Origin: Stenotrophomonas maltophilia R551-3
GTDB taxonomy: Bacteria; Pseudomonadota; Gammaproteobacteria; Xanthomonadales; Xanthomonadaceae
Length of the DNA stretch: 64,000 nt
Direction of reading: 5' to 3'
Assembly (NCBI RefSeq): GCF_000020665.1
Contig: NC_011071.1
Location: 610,501 to 674,500, forward strand
In this document: in pieces, positions 38,440 through 47,431 of the stretch
How the letters are laid out: each line of letters begins with the position of its first letter
How positions within the stretch are numbered: the stretch's first letter is position 1
Notes under the pieces: model-generated
What the model saw: the letters and a program-made list of their open reading frames with translations, nothing else
Database searches by the model: none
What the model was told of the DNA's origin: nothing
Translations under genes and position numbers: made by a program

Positions 38440-40293
38440 GTGATCAAGAAGCAGAACCTTCGCATCAATGTGCTTGCCGCCGCCGTGCTGTCGATGACGG
38501 CTGTCGGTGCCGTCCACGCCGCCGGCCTGCCGACCCGTGAGCCGGTGCGCCAGGCCAGCACCGCCCAACCGGGCGCCGAGCGCATCATCGTCAAGTACCG
38601 GGCCGGCGCTGCTGCCGCCACCGACCGCTCGGCGAAGCTGTCCAGCGTGCAGTCGGCGCTGACCCGGGCCAGCCTGTCCGGCGGTACCTCACGTGCCAGT
38701 ACCCTCGGCCCGCAGGTGGTACGCAAGCTCGCTACCGGTGCGGACCTGATCCGCGTGCAGGGCCGCCTGGCCCCGGCCGAACTGCAGCGTGTGCTGAAGG
38801 AACTGCAGGCCGACCCGTCGGTGCAGTACGCCGAAGCCGACGTGAAGCTGCGCCGCACCGAGCTGCGTGCCGGCGATGTGCAGCCGGCACTGGTGCCGAA
38901 CGATCCCTTCTACCAGCAGAACCAGTGGCACCTGCACAATGCGGTCGGCGGCATCAACGCACCGGCGGCATGGGATGTCTCGCAGGGCGAAGGCATCGTG
39001 GTGGCGGTGATCGATACCGGCATCCTGCCGCAGCATCCGGACCTGGTTGGCAACCTGTTGGAGGGTTACGACTTCATCAGCGACGCCGAGACCTCGCGGC
39101 GCCCGACCAATGATCGTGTGCCAGGCGCGCTTGACCAGGGCGACTGGGTGGAGAACGACAACGAGTGCTACGACGGCTCGCTGGCCGAGGACAGCTCCTG
39201 GCACGGCACCCATGTGGCCGGTACCGTCGCCGAGCAGACCAACAATGGCGTCGGCATGGCCGGTGTCGCCTACAAGGCCAAGGTGCTGCCGGTGCGCGTG
39301 CTGGGCAAGTGCGGCGGCTACCTGTCCGACATCGCCGACGCGGTGGTCTGGGCATCGGGTGGCACGGTGACCGGCATCCCGGCCAACACCAACCCGGCCG
39401 AGATCATCAACATGAGCCTGGGCGGCAGCGGCGCCTGCGGCAGCACCTACCAGGACGCCATCAACGGCGCCATCTCGCGCGGTACCACGGTGGTGGTGGC
39501 GGCCGGCAATGAGACCGACAACGCGTCCAAGTACCGTCCGGCCAGCTGCGAAGGCGTGGTGACCGTGGGTGCGACCCGTATCACCGGCGGCATCACCTAC
39601 TACTCCAACTACGGCACCCGCGTGGATCTGTCCGGCCCGGGCGGCGGTGGCAGCGTCGACGGCAATCCCGGTGGCTACATCTGGCAGACCGGCTCCAATG
39701 CGGCGACCACGCCGGATTCGGGTACGCCTGGCTACATGGGCATGGGCGGCACCTCGATGGCCTCGCCGCATGTGGCCGCCGTTGCTGCACTGGTGCAGAG
39801 CGCGCTGATCGCCAAGGGCAAGGATCCGCTGACCCCGGCGGCCATGCGCACCCTGCTGAAGGAAACCGCGCGTCCGTTCCCGGTCGCCATCCCGGCGGCC
39901 ACCCCGATCGGTACCGGCATCCTCGACGCCAAGGCCGCGCTGGCCAAGGCACTGGAAGAGCCGTGCACCGAGAACTGCGGACCGGTGGCCACGCCGCTGA
40001 CCAACAAGGCGGCCATCGGCGGTCTGTCCGGTGCGGCTGGCAGCAGCAAGCTTTACAGCTTCGAAGCGGCCGCCGGCAAGCAGTTCAGCGTGATCACCTA
40101 CGGCGGCACCGGCAATGTTTCGGTCTACGTGGCTGAAGGCCGTGAGCCCAGTGCCAGCGACAACGACGCCAAGTCGACCCGTCCGGGCACCTCCGAGACA
40201 GTGCGGGTGACCAAGCCGGTGGCGGCCACCTACTACATCAAGGTGGTGGGTGAAGCGGCCTACAACGGGGTGAGCATTCTCGCCACGCAGTAA
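38440..40293 (+). CDS. stmPr1: Secreted subtilisin-like serine protease (StmPr1-like)
   Basis: GTG 38440 has AGAGGAA 7 bases before it and gives 617 residues with a clean signal peptide (IKKQNLRINVLAAAVLSMT, cut near VHAAG). ATG 38416 is an alternative start, 8 codons longer, with a poor ribosome site. A pro-domain of the I9 type follows (about 45-150). The S8 triad is complete: Asp in VAVIDTGILPQHPDL (about 191), His in SWHGTHVAGT (about 255), Ser in GGTSMASPHVA (about 438). A C-terminal PPC domain (about 520-617) ends the protein. It degrades host proteins outside the cell. Location right before xpsE matches the S. maltophilia StmPr1 locus, a known type II secretion substrate. Confidence 0.92.
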   Translation: MIKKQNLRINVLAAAVLSMTAVGAVHAAGLPTREPVRQASTAQPGAERIIVKYRAGAAAATDRSAKLSSVQSALTRASLSGGTSRASTLGPQVVRKLATGADLIRVQGRLAPAELQRVLKELQADPSVQYAEADVKLRRTELRAGDVQPALVPNDPFYQQNQWHLHNAVGGINAPAAWDVSQGEGIVVAVIDTGILPQHPDLVGNLLEGYDFISDAETSRRPTNDRVPGALDQGDWVENDNECYDGSLAEDSSWHGTHVAGTVAEQTNNGVGMAGVAYKAKVLPVRVLGKCGGYLSDIADAVVWASGGTVTGIPANTNPAEIINMSLGGSGACGSTYQDAINGAISRGTTVVVAAGNETDNASKYRPASCEGVVTVGATRITGGITYYSNYGTRVDLSGPGGGGSVDGNPGGYIWQTGSNAATTPDSGTPGYMGMGGTSMASPHVAAVAALVQSALIAKGKDPLTPAAMRTLLKETARPFPVAIPAATPIGTGILDAKAALAKALEEPCTENCGPVATPLTNKAAIGGLSGAAGSSKLYSFEAAAGKQFSVITYGGTGNVSVYVAEGREPSASDNDAKSTRPGTSETVRVTKPVAATYYIKVVGEAAYNGVSILATQ

Positions 40294-40319
40294 GCTCGCA
40301 CTGTCGTAGTTGAATGGCC

Positions 40320-40356
40320 GAAGCCCGTCATCCCGTGTGACGGGCTTCGTCTTTTT
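40320..40356 (+). terminator. Rho-independent terminator after the protease gene
   Basis: GAAGCCCGTCA, loop TCCCGTG, TGACGGGCTTC and then CTTTTT. It separates the protease transcript from the xps operon, which starts about 75 bases later. Confidence 0.88.
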
Positions 40357-40429
40357 ACGAAAGGTGGCGCAGGAGCGGCGGAAATCACGGCTTAACTGCT
40401 AAAGTCGAACCGATTGACAGGAGAGTCAT

Positions 40430-42151
40430 GTGAACGCGCTTGCTGCAACCGCCGCCGACACCGCCGAAGGTCGCATCCTGGATGCGCTGCTGGCGCGTGG
40501 CCGGCTCAAGGAAGGCGATCTGGCACGGGCGCGGCCGCTGCATGCCGAAGCCGGTGGCAGCCTGCTCGGCCTGCTGGTGCGGCTGGGGCTGGTCTCCGAG
40601 CGTGACCAGGCGCAGGCCAGCGCCGAGGTGCTGGGGCTGCCGCTGCTGGAGGGCAAGCAGCTGCCCGAGGCACCGCCGCAGGGGCTGGCCGAGGGCCTGC
40701 CGCTGTCGGTGCGCTTCCTCAAGCAGTTCCATGTGTGCCCGTTGGCGCTGGATGAACAGGGCGTGCGGCTGTGGCTGGCCGATGCCCACGATCCCTATCC
40801 GCAGCAGGCCGTGCAGCTGGCATTGGGCGTACCAGTGACGCCGGTGCTGGGCATGCGCGCGGAGATCGATGATCTGGTCGAGCGCTGGTTCGGCCAGGGC
40901 CGCAGTGCGATGGGCGCGATTGTCGAGACCGCCGACGGTGAGGGTGGGGCGGTGGACGACATCGAACACCTGCGCGACCTCGCCTCGGAAGCGCCGGTGA
41001 TCCGCCTGGTCAACCTGGTGATCCAGCGCGCGGTAGAGCTGCGTGCCTCGGACATCCATGTCGAACCCTTCGAAAGCCGGTTGAAGGTGCGTTACCGCAT
41101 CGACGGCGTGCTGGTGGAAGGCGAGAGCCCGCCGGCCAACCTCACCGCTGCGGTGATCAGCCGCATCAAGATCATGGCCCGGCTCAACATCGCCGAGCGC
41201 CGCCTGCCGCAGGACGGCCGCATCATGCTGCGCGTGCAGGGCAAGGAACTGGACCTGCGCGTGAGCACGGTGCCGACCGCACACGGCGAAAGCGTGGTGA
41301 TGCGCCTGCTCGACCGCGAAACCGTGGTCTTCGATTTCCACCGGCTCGGCTTCACCGATGTCTTCCTGCCGCAGTTCCGCAAAGTGCTGGAACAGCCGCA
41401 CGGCATCCTGCTGGTGACCGGCCCCACCGGTTCGGGCAAGACCACCACGCTGTACACCGCGCTGAGCCAGCTCAATACCGCCGACGTCAAGATCATCACG
41501 GTCGAAGACCCGGTCGAGTACCAGATCGAGGGCATCAACCAGATCCAGGCCAAGCCGCAGATCGGGCTGGACTTCGCCAATGCCCTGCGCAGCATCGTGC
41601 GCCAGGACCCGGACATCATCATGATCGGCGAAATGCGTGACCTGGAAACCGCGCGCATCGCGATCCAGTCGGCGCTGACCGGCCATCTGGTGCTGTCCAC
41701 CCTGCATACCAACAACGCAGCCGGCGGCATCACCCGCCTGCTCGACATGGGGGTGGAGGACTATCTGCTCACCTCCACCATCAACGGCATCCTTGCCCAG
41801 CGCCTGGTGCGCCGGCTGGAACCGACCCACGCCGAGCGCTATGAAGCCTCGCCGGAAGAAGTCGAACGCTTCGAACTGCGCCGGCTGCAGCCGCAGGGGC
41901 CGATCCACCTGTACCGCCCGAAACCCTCGGCGCTGGCACCGACCGGCTACCTGGGACGCACCACCATCATGGAATTCCTGGTGATGAACGACGCGCTGCG
42001 GCGTGCGGTGATGCGCCGTGATGGCATGGGCGAGATCGAGCGCATCGCCCGCGAAGCCGGCATGCGCACCATGTACGAGGATGGCCTGTCCAAGGCGCTG
42101 AGCGGGCAGACGACCATCGAGGAAGTGCTGCGCGTGACCGAGGAAAGCTGA
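40430..42151 (+). CDS. gspE: Type II secretion ATPase XpsE (GspE)
   Basis: GTG 40430 with CAGGAGAG just before it; 573 residues. An N-terminal GspE-N domain is followed by the ATPase core: Walker A GPTGSGKTTT (about 332), the Asp box VEDPVEYQIEG, Walker B IIMIGEMRDLETA, and the His box GHLVLSTLHTNNA. It powers the assembly of the pseudopilus from the cytoplasmic side of the inner membrane by docking on XpsL. The usual zinc-binding CxxC pair before TGYLGRT is absent: the region between LVRRLEPTHAERYE and TGYLGRT has no cysteine. First gene of the xps operon. Confidence 0.96.
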   Translation: MNALAATAADTAEGRILDALLARGRLKEGDLARARPLHAEAGGSLLGLLVRLGLVSERDQAQASAEVLGLPLLEGKQLPEAPPQGLAEGLPLSVRFLKQFHVCPLALDEQGVRLWLADAHDPYPQQAVQLALGVPVTPVLGMRAEIDDLVERWFGQGRSAMGAIVETADGEGGAVDDIEHLRDLASEAPVIRLVNLVIQRAVELRASDIHVEPFESRLKVRYRIDGVLVEGESPPANLTAAVISRIKIMARLNIAERRLPQDGRIMLRVQGKELDLRVSTVPTAHGESVVMRLLDRETVVFDFHRLGFTDVFLPQFRKVLEQPHGILLVTGPTGSGKTTTLYTALSQLNTADVKIITVEDPVEYQIEGINQIQAKPQIGLDFANALRSIVRQDPDIIMIGEMRDLETARIAIQSALTGHLVLSTLHTNNAAGGITRLLDMGVEDYLLTSTINGILAQRLVRRLEPTHAERYEASPEEVERFELRRLQPQGPIHLYRPKPSALAPTGYLGRTTIMEFLVMNDALRRAVMRRDGMGEIERIAREAGMRTMYEDGLSKALSGQTTIEEVLRVTEES

Positions 42152-42175
42152 TGCGCGCAGGACGCAGGGGCTGAC

Positions 42176-43396
42176 ATGCCGAACTACCGCTACAAGGCGC
42201 TCAATACGCACGGCGAGATCTTCGACGGGCAGATGGAAGCGGCCAGCGAGGCCGAGCTGGTCGCGCGCCTGCAGGACCAGGGCCACCTGCCGATGGAGAC
42301 GCAGCTGGCTGACGGCGGCGCGATCGGCGGCAGCACCTGGCGCAACCTGTTCCGCCAACGCCCGCTGCAGGGCGCGGCACTGCTGCAGTTCACCCAGCAG
42401 CTGGCGACCCTGCTCGGTGCCGGCCAGCCATTGGACCGCGCGTTGTCGATCCTGCTCGGCCTGCCGGAAGACGAACGTTCGCGGCGTGCGATCACCGACA
42501 TCCGCGACGTGGTGCGCGGTGGTGCGCCGCTGTCCACTGCGCTGGAGCGCCAGCATGGGTTGTTCTCGCGCCTGTACGTGAACATGGTGCGTGCCGGCGA
42601 GGCGGGTGGCAGCCTGCACGACACCCTGCAGCGGCTGGCCGACTACCTTGAACGCAGTCGTGCACTGCAGGGCAAGGTGATCAACGCGCTGGTCTACCCG
42701 GCCATCCTGCTGGTGGTAGTGGGCGGTGCACTGCTGTTCCTGCTCGGCTATGTGGTGCCGCAGTTCGCGCAGATGTACGAGAGCCTGGATGTAGCGCTGC
42801 CGTGGTTCACCAACGCGGTGCTGCAGCTGGGCCTGTTCGTGCGCGACTGGTGGGTGCTGCTGCTGGTGGTGCCCGCCGTGCTGGCGCTGTTCTTCGAACG
42901 CAAGGCGCGGCAACCGGTGTTCCGCCTGGCGCTGGATGGCTGGCTGTTGCAGCGGCGCGGCATCGGCCGCCTGCTGGGCGAACTGGAGACCGCACGATTG
43001 GCACGCACGCTGGGCACCCTGCTGCGCAATGGCGTGCCATTGCTGGGTGCGCTGGGCATCGCCCGCAACGTGTTGGGCAACCGCGCGCTGGCCGCCGATG
43101 TGGAAGCAGCCGCGGACGAAGTGAAGAACGGTACCGGCCTGTCGCTGGCGCTGTCGCGCGGCAAGCGTTTCCCGCGCTTGGCGCTGCAGATGATCCAGGT
43201 CGGCGAGGAATCCGGTGCACTCGATACCATGCTGCTGAAGGCGGCCGATACCTTCGAACAGGACAGCGCGCGCCGCATCGATCGTCTGCTGGCGGCTATG
43301 GTGCCGGCGATCACCCTGGTGCTGGCCTCGGTGGTCGGTGCGGTGATCGTTGCCGTGCTGGTGCCGCTGTATGACCTGACCAATGCCATCGGTTGA
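42176..43396 (+). CDS. gspF: Type II secretion inner-membrane platform XpsF (GspF)
   Basis: A protein of 406 residues starting MPNYRYKALNTHGE. Two T2SSF domains (about 70-195 and 270-395), each with the helical bundle seen in LTQQLATLLGAGQPL-type segments (here FTQQLATLLGAGQPLDRAL), and three hydrophobic segments (about 170-195, 220-240 and 375-400). It forms the central platform in the inner membrane that couples XpsE to the pseudopilus. It starts 24 bases after xpsE. Length and layout are standard. Confidence 0.95.
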   Translation: MPNYRYKALNTHGEIFDGQMEAASEAELVARLQDQGHLPMETQLADGGAIGGSTWRNLFRQRPLQGAALLQFTQQLATLLGAGQPLDRALSILLGLPEDERSRRAITDIRDVVRGGAPLSTALERQHGLFSRLYVNMVRAGEAGGSLHDTLQRLADYLERSRALQGKVINALVYPAILLVVVGGALLFLLGYVVPQFAQMYESLDVALPWFTNAVLQLGLFVRDWWVLLLVVPAVLALFFERKARQPVFRLALDGWLLQRRGIGRLLGELETARLARTLGTLLRNGVPLLGALGIARNVLGNRALAADVEAAADEVKNGTGLSLALSRGKRFPRLALQMIQVGEESGALDTMLLKAADTFEQDSARRIDRLLAAMVPAITLVLASVVGAVIVAVLVPLYDLTNAIG

Positions 43397-43445
43397 CGAT
43401 GGATCCCTACGCAACCCCGACACTCCGCAACTGAAAGGACCGACC

Positions 43446-43889
43446 ATGATTGCTTCCCGTCGACCGATCCGCCTTTCCTTCACCGCCGCGCGCAACCAGT
43501 CGGGCATGAGCCTGCTGGAAATCATCATCGTCATCGTGCTGATCGGTGCGGTGCTGACCCTGGTCGCCAGCCGCGTGCTGGGCGGCGCCGATCGCGGCAA
43601 GGCCAACATCGCCAAGGCGCAGGTGCAGACCGTTGCATCCAAGGTCGACAACTACCAGATCGATACCGGCAAGCTGCCCGGCTCGCTCAACGATCTGGTG
43701 ACCGCACCGGCGGGTGTCGGTGGCTGGCTGGGGCCGTATGCCAAGCCGGCTGACCTGAACGACCCGTGGGGCCACGCGCTGGAATACCGTGCGCCGGGCG
43801 AAGGCCAGCCGTACGAGCTGATCAGCCTCGGCAAGGATGGCAAGGCCGGCGGCAGCAGCGTCGATGCTGACATCCGCTACCAGCCGTAA
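43446..43889 (+). CDS. gspG: Major pseudopilin XpsG (GspG)
   Basis: ATG 43446 with AAAGGA upstream gives 147 residues; the longer frame overlaps xpsF and is not needed. Prepilin leader RNQSG is cut before MSLLEIIIVIVLIGAV, with Glu at +5. The C-terminal globular part has the GspG calcium-loop pattern (LNDPWGHALEYRAPG and ISLGKDGKAGGSSVDADI). It is the main subunit of the periplasmic pseudopilus. A prepilin peptidase (GspO/PilD) is not encoded in the window and must be supplied elsewhere. Confidence 0.95.
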   Translation: MIASRRPIRLSFTAARNQSGMSLLEIIIVIVLIGAVLTLVASRVLGGADRGKANIAKAQVQTVASKVDNYQIDTGKLPGSLNDLVTAPAGVGGWLGPYAKPADLNDPWGHALEYRAPGEGQPYELISLGKDGKAGGSSVDADIRYQP

Positions 43890-43895
43890 TCCTGC

Positions 43896-44390
43896 ATGAC
43901 GTATTTCCTGCCGCGCCGGCTGCCTCGCCCGCGCCTGCACGGCAGGCGCGCAGCGGGCCTGTCGCTGCTGGAAATGCTGCTGGTGATCGCCCTGATCGCA
44001 GCAATTGGCCTGATCACTGCTGCCGGCCTGTCACGTGGCTTCGCTGGCATGCAACTGCGCAGCGCCGGCAAGGACATCGCCAACCAGCTGCGGGTGGTAC
44101 GGGCGCAGGCGATCGCCCGGGGCGAACCGCAGCGCTTCGTGATCGAACCGGCGCGACGCCACTGGGAAGGCGCCAACCAGCGCCATGGTGACGTGCCGGC
44201 ACAGCTGCAGGTGCAGTTCGAAGGCGCCGCGCAGCTGGCCACCGCGCCAGGGCAGGGCGTGATCGAGTTCCATCCCGATGGTGGTTCCAGCGGTGGCCGC
44301 ATCCGCCTGCAGCGCGACGGTGCCGAGTGGCGCATCGATGTTGGCTGGCTGACCGGCGAAGTGCGCTCCGGCCCATGGCGGGCGCAATGA
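43896..44390 (+). CDS. gspH: Minor pseudopilin XpsH (GspH)
   Basis: A protein of 164 residues. Leader RRAAG is cut before LSLLEMLLVIALIAAIG (class III prepilin signal, Glu at +5). The C-terminal beta domain is typical of GspH/FimT (IEFHPDGGSSGGRIRLQ). It caps or regulates the pseudopilus and interacts with the main pseudopilin. It starts 6 bases after xpsG and overlaps xpsI by 4 bases. Confidence 0.92.
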   Translation: MTYFLPRRLPRPRLHGRRAAGLSLLEMLLVIALIAAIGLITAAGLSRGFAGMQLRSAGKDIANQLRVVRAQAIARGEPQRFVIEPARRHWEGANQRHGDVPAQLQVQFEGAAQLATAPGQGVIEFHPDGGSSGGRIRLQRDGAEWRIDVGWLTGEVRSGPWRAQ

Positions 44391-44806
44391 AGCGGCGTGC
44401 GCGTGGCTTCACCCTGCTGGAAGTGATCATCGCCTTTGCCCTGCTCGGGTTGGCGCTGACGCTGCTGCTGGGCAGCCTGTCCGGTGGTGCGAAACAGGTA
44501 CGCGAGGCCGGGCTGCGCACGCGTGCGGTGCTGCACGCGCAGTCGCTGCTGGCCGAAGCCGGTGTCGCTGCACCGCTGCAGGTCGGCCGCCAGCAGGGCG
44601 ACTGGGAGCAGGGCCGCTACCACTGGGAACTGCAGGTGCAGCCGTGGGTGGAGCCACGTGCTGGTAGCGTGGTGCAGTCGCAGTCGCCGGGTGCGCCCTG
44701 GCTGGCCGAGCTGCAGCTGCAGGTGCGCTGGGGCGACAGCGAGCGCGAACAACTGCGCTGGCGCAGCCTGCGCCTGTTGCCGCCGGATCTGGAGAGCGCG
44801 CGATGA
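44387..44806 (+). CDS. gspI: Minor pseudopilin XpsI (GspI)
   Basis: ATG 44387 overlaps the xpsH stop (ATGA) and gives 139 residues. Leader MKRRARG is followed by FTLLEVIIAFALLGLAL, a standard prepilin helix. XpsI nucleates the pseudopilus tip together with XpsJ and XpsK. The rest is a small globular domain with WELQVQPWVEPRAG. Overlapping start and stop with xpsJ shows tight translational coupling. Confidence 0.92.
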   Translation: MKRRARGFTLLEVIIAFALLGLALTLLLGSLSGGAKQVREAGLRTRAVLHAQSLLAEAGVAAPLQVGRQQGDWEQGRYHWELQVQPWVEPRAGSVVQSQSPGAPWLAELQLQVRWGDSEREQLRWRSLRLLPPDLESAR

Positions 44807-45435
44807 AGCGGCGCGCTGCGGGGTTCACCCTGATCGAGGTGATGCTGGCCACGGTGCTGCTGGCCGGTGGCCTGGCGCTGGCGTTCGCCAGCGTGCGCTC
44901 GGCAATGGCGGTCAGCCAGCGCGGCGAGCAGATCGCTGCCGAGAGCGAACGCATGCGCGCGGTGCAGGCGCTGCTGCGGCGGCAGCTGGCCGGCGCGCTG
45001 CGCACACCGCTGGAAGTACCCGACCCCACCCGTGAGCCGATGTTCTTCCAGGGCGAAGAACAGCGCATGTTGTTCGCCGCCGACCTGCCCGGCTATCTCG
45101 GCCGCGGCGGACCGTACCTGCACGCGTTGCAGGTGGATGGCCGCAGTGGCCAGCAGCGCCTGCTGCTGGACCTGGTGCTGCTGCAGGAGGGCGAGCGCAT
45201 CGCCGAGACGCCGCCGCGTCCACCGGAAGTGCTGGTGGACGGCCTGAAGTCGGTGCAACTGCGCTATCGCGGCATTGACGCCAGCACCGGCCAGGTGACC
45301 GACTGGCTGCCGCGCTGGGACGATACGCGGCGCCTGCCGATGCTGGTGGAAGTACAGATCGTGCCGGCCAAGGGCGCGCCGTGGCCGGTGCTGGTGGTCG
45401 CACCGCGTGCCGGTGGCAGCGGTGGTGCGCGATGA
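44803..45435 (+). CDS. gspJ: Minor pseudopilin XpsJ (GspJ)
   Basis: A protein of 210 residues overlapping xpsI by 4 bases. Leader MKRRAAG, then FTLIEVMLATVLLAGGLAL. The length and the segment LDLVLLQEGERIAE followed by LVDGLKSVQLRYRG fit GspJ. It forms the tip complex of the pseudopilus with XpsI and XpsK. It ends Gly/Ala-rich (AGGSGGAR). Overlaps the xpsK start by 4 bases. Confidence 0.92.
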   Translation: MKRRAAGFTLIEVMLATVLLAGGLALAFASVRSAMAVSQRGEQIAAESERMRAVQALLRRQLAGALRTPLEVPDPTREPMFFQGEEQRMLFAADLPGYLGRGGPYLHALQVDGRSGQQRLLLDLVLLQEGERIAETPPRPPEVLVDGLKSVQLRYRGIDASTGQVTDWLPRWDDTRRLPMLVEVQIVPAKGAPWPVLVVAPRAGGSGGAR

Positions 45436-46295
45436 ACCGGCAAGGTGGCGCCGCGCTGGTGCTGGTGTTGTGGTTGATCGCGTTGATGACTGCGCTGGTC
45501 GGCGCCTTTGCACTGAGCGCGCGGGTCGAGCACCTGCAGCAGCGGGTGCTGGATGACGACGCGCGCGGCCAGGAGCGTGCACGGGCCGGCCTGGAATATG
45601 CGCTGATGCGCCTGTCCGCCGATCCGCAGCGGGCCCCGTGGCGGGCCGATGGCCGTACCTATCGCTGGACGTTCGATGACGCCAGCATCGAGATCAAGGT
45701 GCTGGACGAGAACGGCAAGATCAACCTGAATCTGGCCGATGTGGCCCTGCTGACCGCTTTCCTCAAGGCGCTGGGCGAAGACGAAGGAGCCGCACGGCAG
45801 CTGGCCGGTGCCATCGTCGACTGGCGCGACGAGGACAGCCTGCTGCAGCCCGGTGGCGGTGCCGAGGCACCCGACTATGCCGCGGCCGGGTTGCCGTATG
45901 GCCCGCGCAACAAGCGTTTCGAGACTCTGGGCGAACTGCAGCGGGTGCTTGGCATGCCCGGGCCGTTGTACCAGAAGATGCTGCCGCACCTGACCCTGTA
46001 CAGCCGCCAGGCACGCCCGGATCCGCAGTTTGCCAGTGCGCCGGTGCTGACCGCATTGGGGCTGGATGCCGACACCGTGCTGGCCCAGCGTGCCCAGCAG
46101 GAGCGTGATGCCGATACCGCTGCGGGTGCGACAACGCTTGCCAGCAGCAGTGGCACCTATAGTATCGAGTCCCGTGTCATCGACGGCAGCGGACGCCGGT
46201 CGGTGCTGCAGGCAGTGGTACGCAACGGCTCGGGCGGGGTTCCCGGGCGGTCCTACACAGTGCTTCGCTGGGAGCAGGGAATGACAGCAAGATGA
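45432..46295 (+). CDS. gspK: Minor pseudopilin XpsK (GspK)
   Basis: ATG 45432 gives 287 residues, with the short leader MNRQGG before AALVLVLWLIALMTALVG. As usual for GspK, the +5 Glu of the other pseudopilins is missing. The large insert holds KINLNLADVALLTAF and the SAM-like helical region (LGEDEGAARQLAGAIVDWRD, here split as AGAIVDWRDEDS). GspK sits at the very tip and limits pseudopilus growth. It overlaps xpsL by 4 bases. Confidence 0.92.
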   Translation: MNRQGGAALVLVLWLIALMTALVGAFALSARVEHLQQRVLDDDARGQERARAGLEYALMRLSADPQRAPWRADGRTYRWTFDDASIEIKVLDENGKINLNLADVALLTAFLKALGEDEGAARQLAGAIVDWRDEDSLLQPGGGAEAPDYAAAGLPYGPRNKRFETLGELQRVLGMPGPLYQKMLPHLTLYSRQARPDPQFASAPVLTALGLDADTVLAQRAQQERDADTAAGATTLASSSGTYSIESRVIDGSGRRSVLQAVVRNGSGGVPGRSYTVLRWEQGMTAR

Positions 46296-47431
46296 CGGCT
46301 TGGCAGGACAGTCTGCGGCAGGTTCAGGGTCGGATCGGCCCGGGCGCTGGCCGCTTCCTGCGCTGGTGGCGGCAATCGCTGCTGGCGTGGGTGCCGGCAC
46401 GTTGGCAGTGGGCGCTGGGTTGGGCGCAGGCGCGCCTGCTGCTGCAGCGCGAGGGTGACCAGCTGCAGGTCCGGCGTGAGGCCGGCGAACGCCGCGAAGC
46501 GGTGGCGACGTTGCCGTGGCCGTTGTCGCCGGCTGAACTGGACCGTGTTCTGGAGCCGCGCCTGCGCAGCCTGCCGCGGGTGTGGCTGTTGCCGGCCAAT
46601 GAAGTGCTGCGCCGCCATCTTCGGCTGCCGGCGGCGGCGGCCGATCGCCTGCGCGCGGTGGTCGGCTTCGAGATCGACCGGCAGACTCCATTCGAATCCA
46701 GCCAGGTCAGCTATGACGTGCGTGAACTGGGCAGCGCCGGTGAAGGCCTGTTGCAGGTTGAACTGATCGCCTGGCCGCTGCGCCAGCTGGACGCCTGGCG
46801 TGGCAGCGTGGGCGAGTGGGCCGATACGTTGGCCGCCGTCGACGCGATCGATGCGCAGGGTGATCCGCTGCACGTGAATCTGCTACCGCCCGCGCAGCGC
46901 CAGCTGCGGCCAGACCCGATGCGGCGCTGGAACCTGCTGCTGGCCCTGGCCGCGCTGGTGATGCTGGTGCTGGCCGCGGTGCAGCTGCTCGACAACCGCC
47001 GCGCCGCCGCCGATGAACTGCGTGCCCAGGTTGAACGCAGCGCGCGCAGTGCGCGTGGCGTGGCCAGCGAACGTGCACAGCTGCAGGGGCTGATCGACGG
47101 TGCCGCGTTCCTCGAAAAGCAGCGCAGCCAGCGTGCCGGCACGGTGGAAATCTGGAATGAACTGACCCGGCGCCTCCCGGAGGGCACCTACCTGGAAAAG
47201 CTGGCCATCGAGAACAACAACCTGCAGCTGATCGGGCTCAGCCGCGAGGCCTCGCAGCTGGTGCAGCTGCTGCAGGACGCGCCGCAGTGGCGCAAGGTCA
47301 ACCTGACCGGCGTGCTGCAGGCCGACGGTGCCGCCAGTGGCCGTGACCGTTTCACCATGACCGCTGAACTGCAGCCGATGGCGGCTGCGAACGGGGAGGC
47401 GGCCGATGCCGATGCCAAGCGCGCGCCGTGA
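46292..47431 (+). CDS. gspL: Type II secretion protein XpsL (GspL, PilN-like domain)
   Basis: A protein of 379 residues. A cytoplasmic actin-like part (about 45-190) includes LPWPLSPAELDRVL and FEIDRQTPFESSQVSYDV. One transmembrane helix lies about 213-233 (LLLALAALVMLVLAAVQLL). The periplasmic end is PilN/ferredoxin-like (about 285-370). XpsL anchors the ATPase XpsE to the membrane and partners XpsM. The cytoplasmic part is short compared with Vibrio EpsL, as reported for the Xanthomonas homologue. Overlaps the xpsM start. Confidence 0.88.
   Translation: MTAWQDSLRQVQGRIGPGAGRFLRWWRQSLLAWVPARWQWALGWAQARLLLQREGDQLQVRREAGERREAVATLPWPLSPAELDRVLEPRLRSLPRVWLLPANEVLRRHLRLPAAAADRLRAVVGFEIDRQTPFESSQVSYDVRELGSAGEGLLQVELIAWPLRQLDAWRGSVGEWADTLAAVDAIDAQGDPLHVNLLPPAQRQLRPDPMRRWNLLLALAALVMLVLAAVQLLDNRRAAADELRAQVERSARSARGVASERAQLQGLIDGAAFLEKQRSQRAGTVEIWNELTRRLPEGTYLEKLAIENNNLQLIGLSREASQLVQLLQDAPQWRKVNLTGVLQADGAASGRDRFTMTAELQPMAAANGEAADADAKRAP

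Noticed and set aside
40385..43651. Long minus-strand open frame opposite xpsE-xpsG
   Set aside because: It is antisense to genes with full GspE/GspF motifs and has no recognisable domain.
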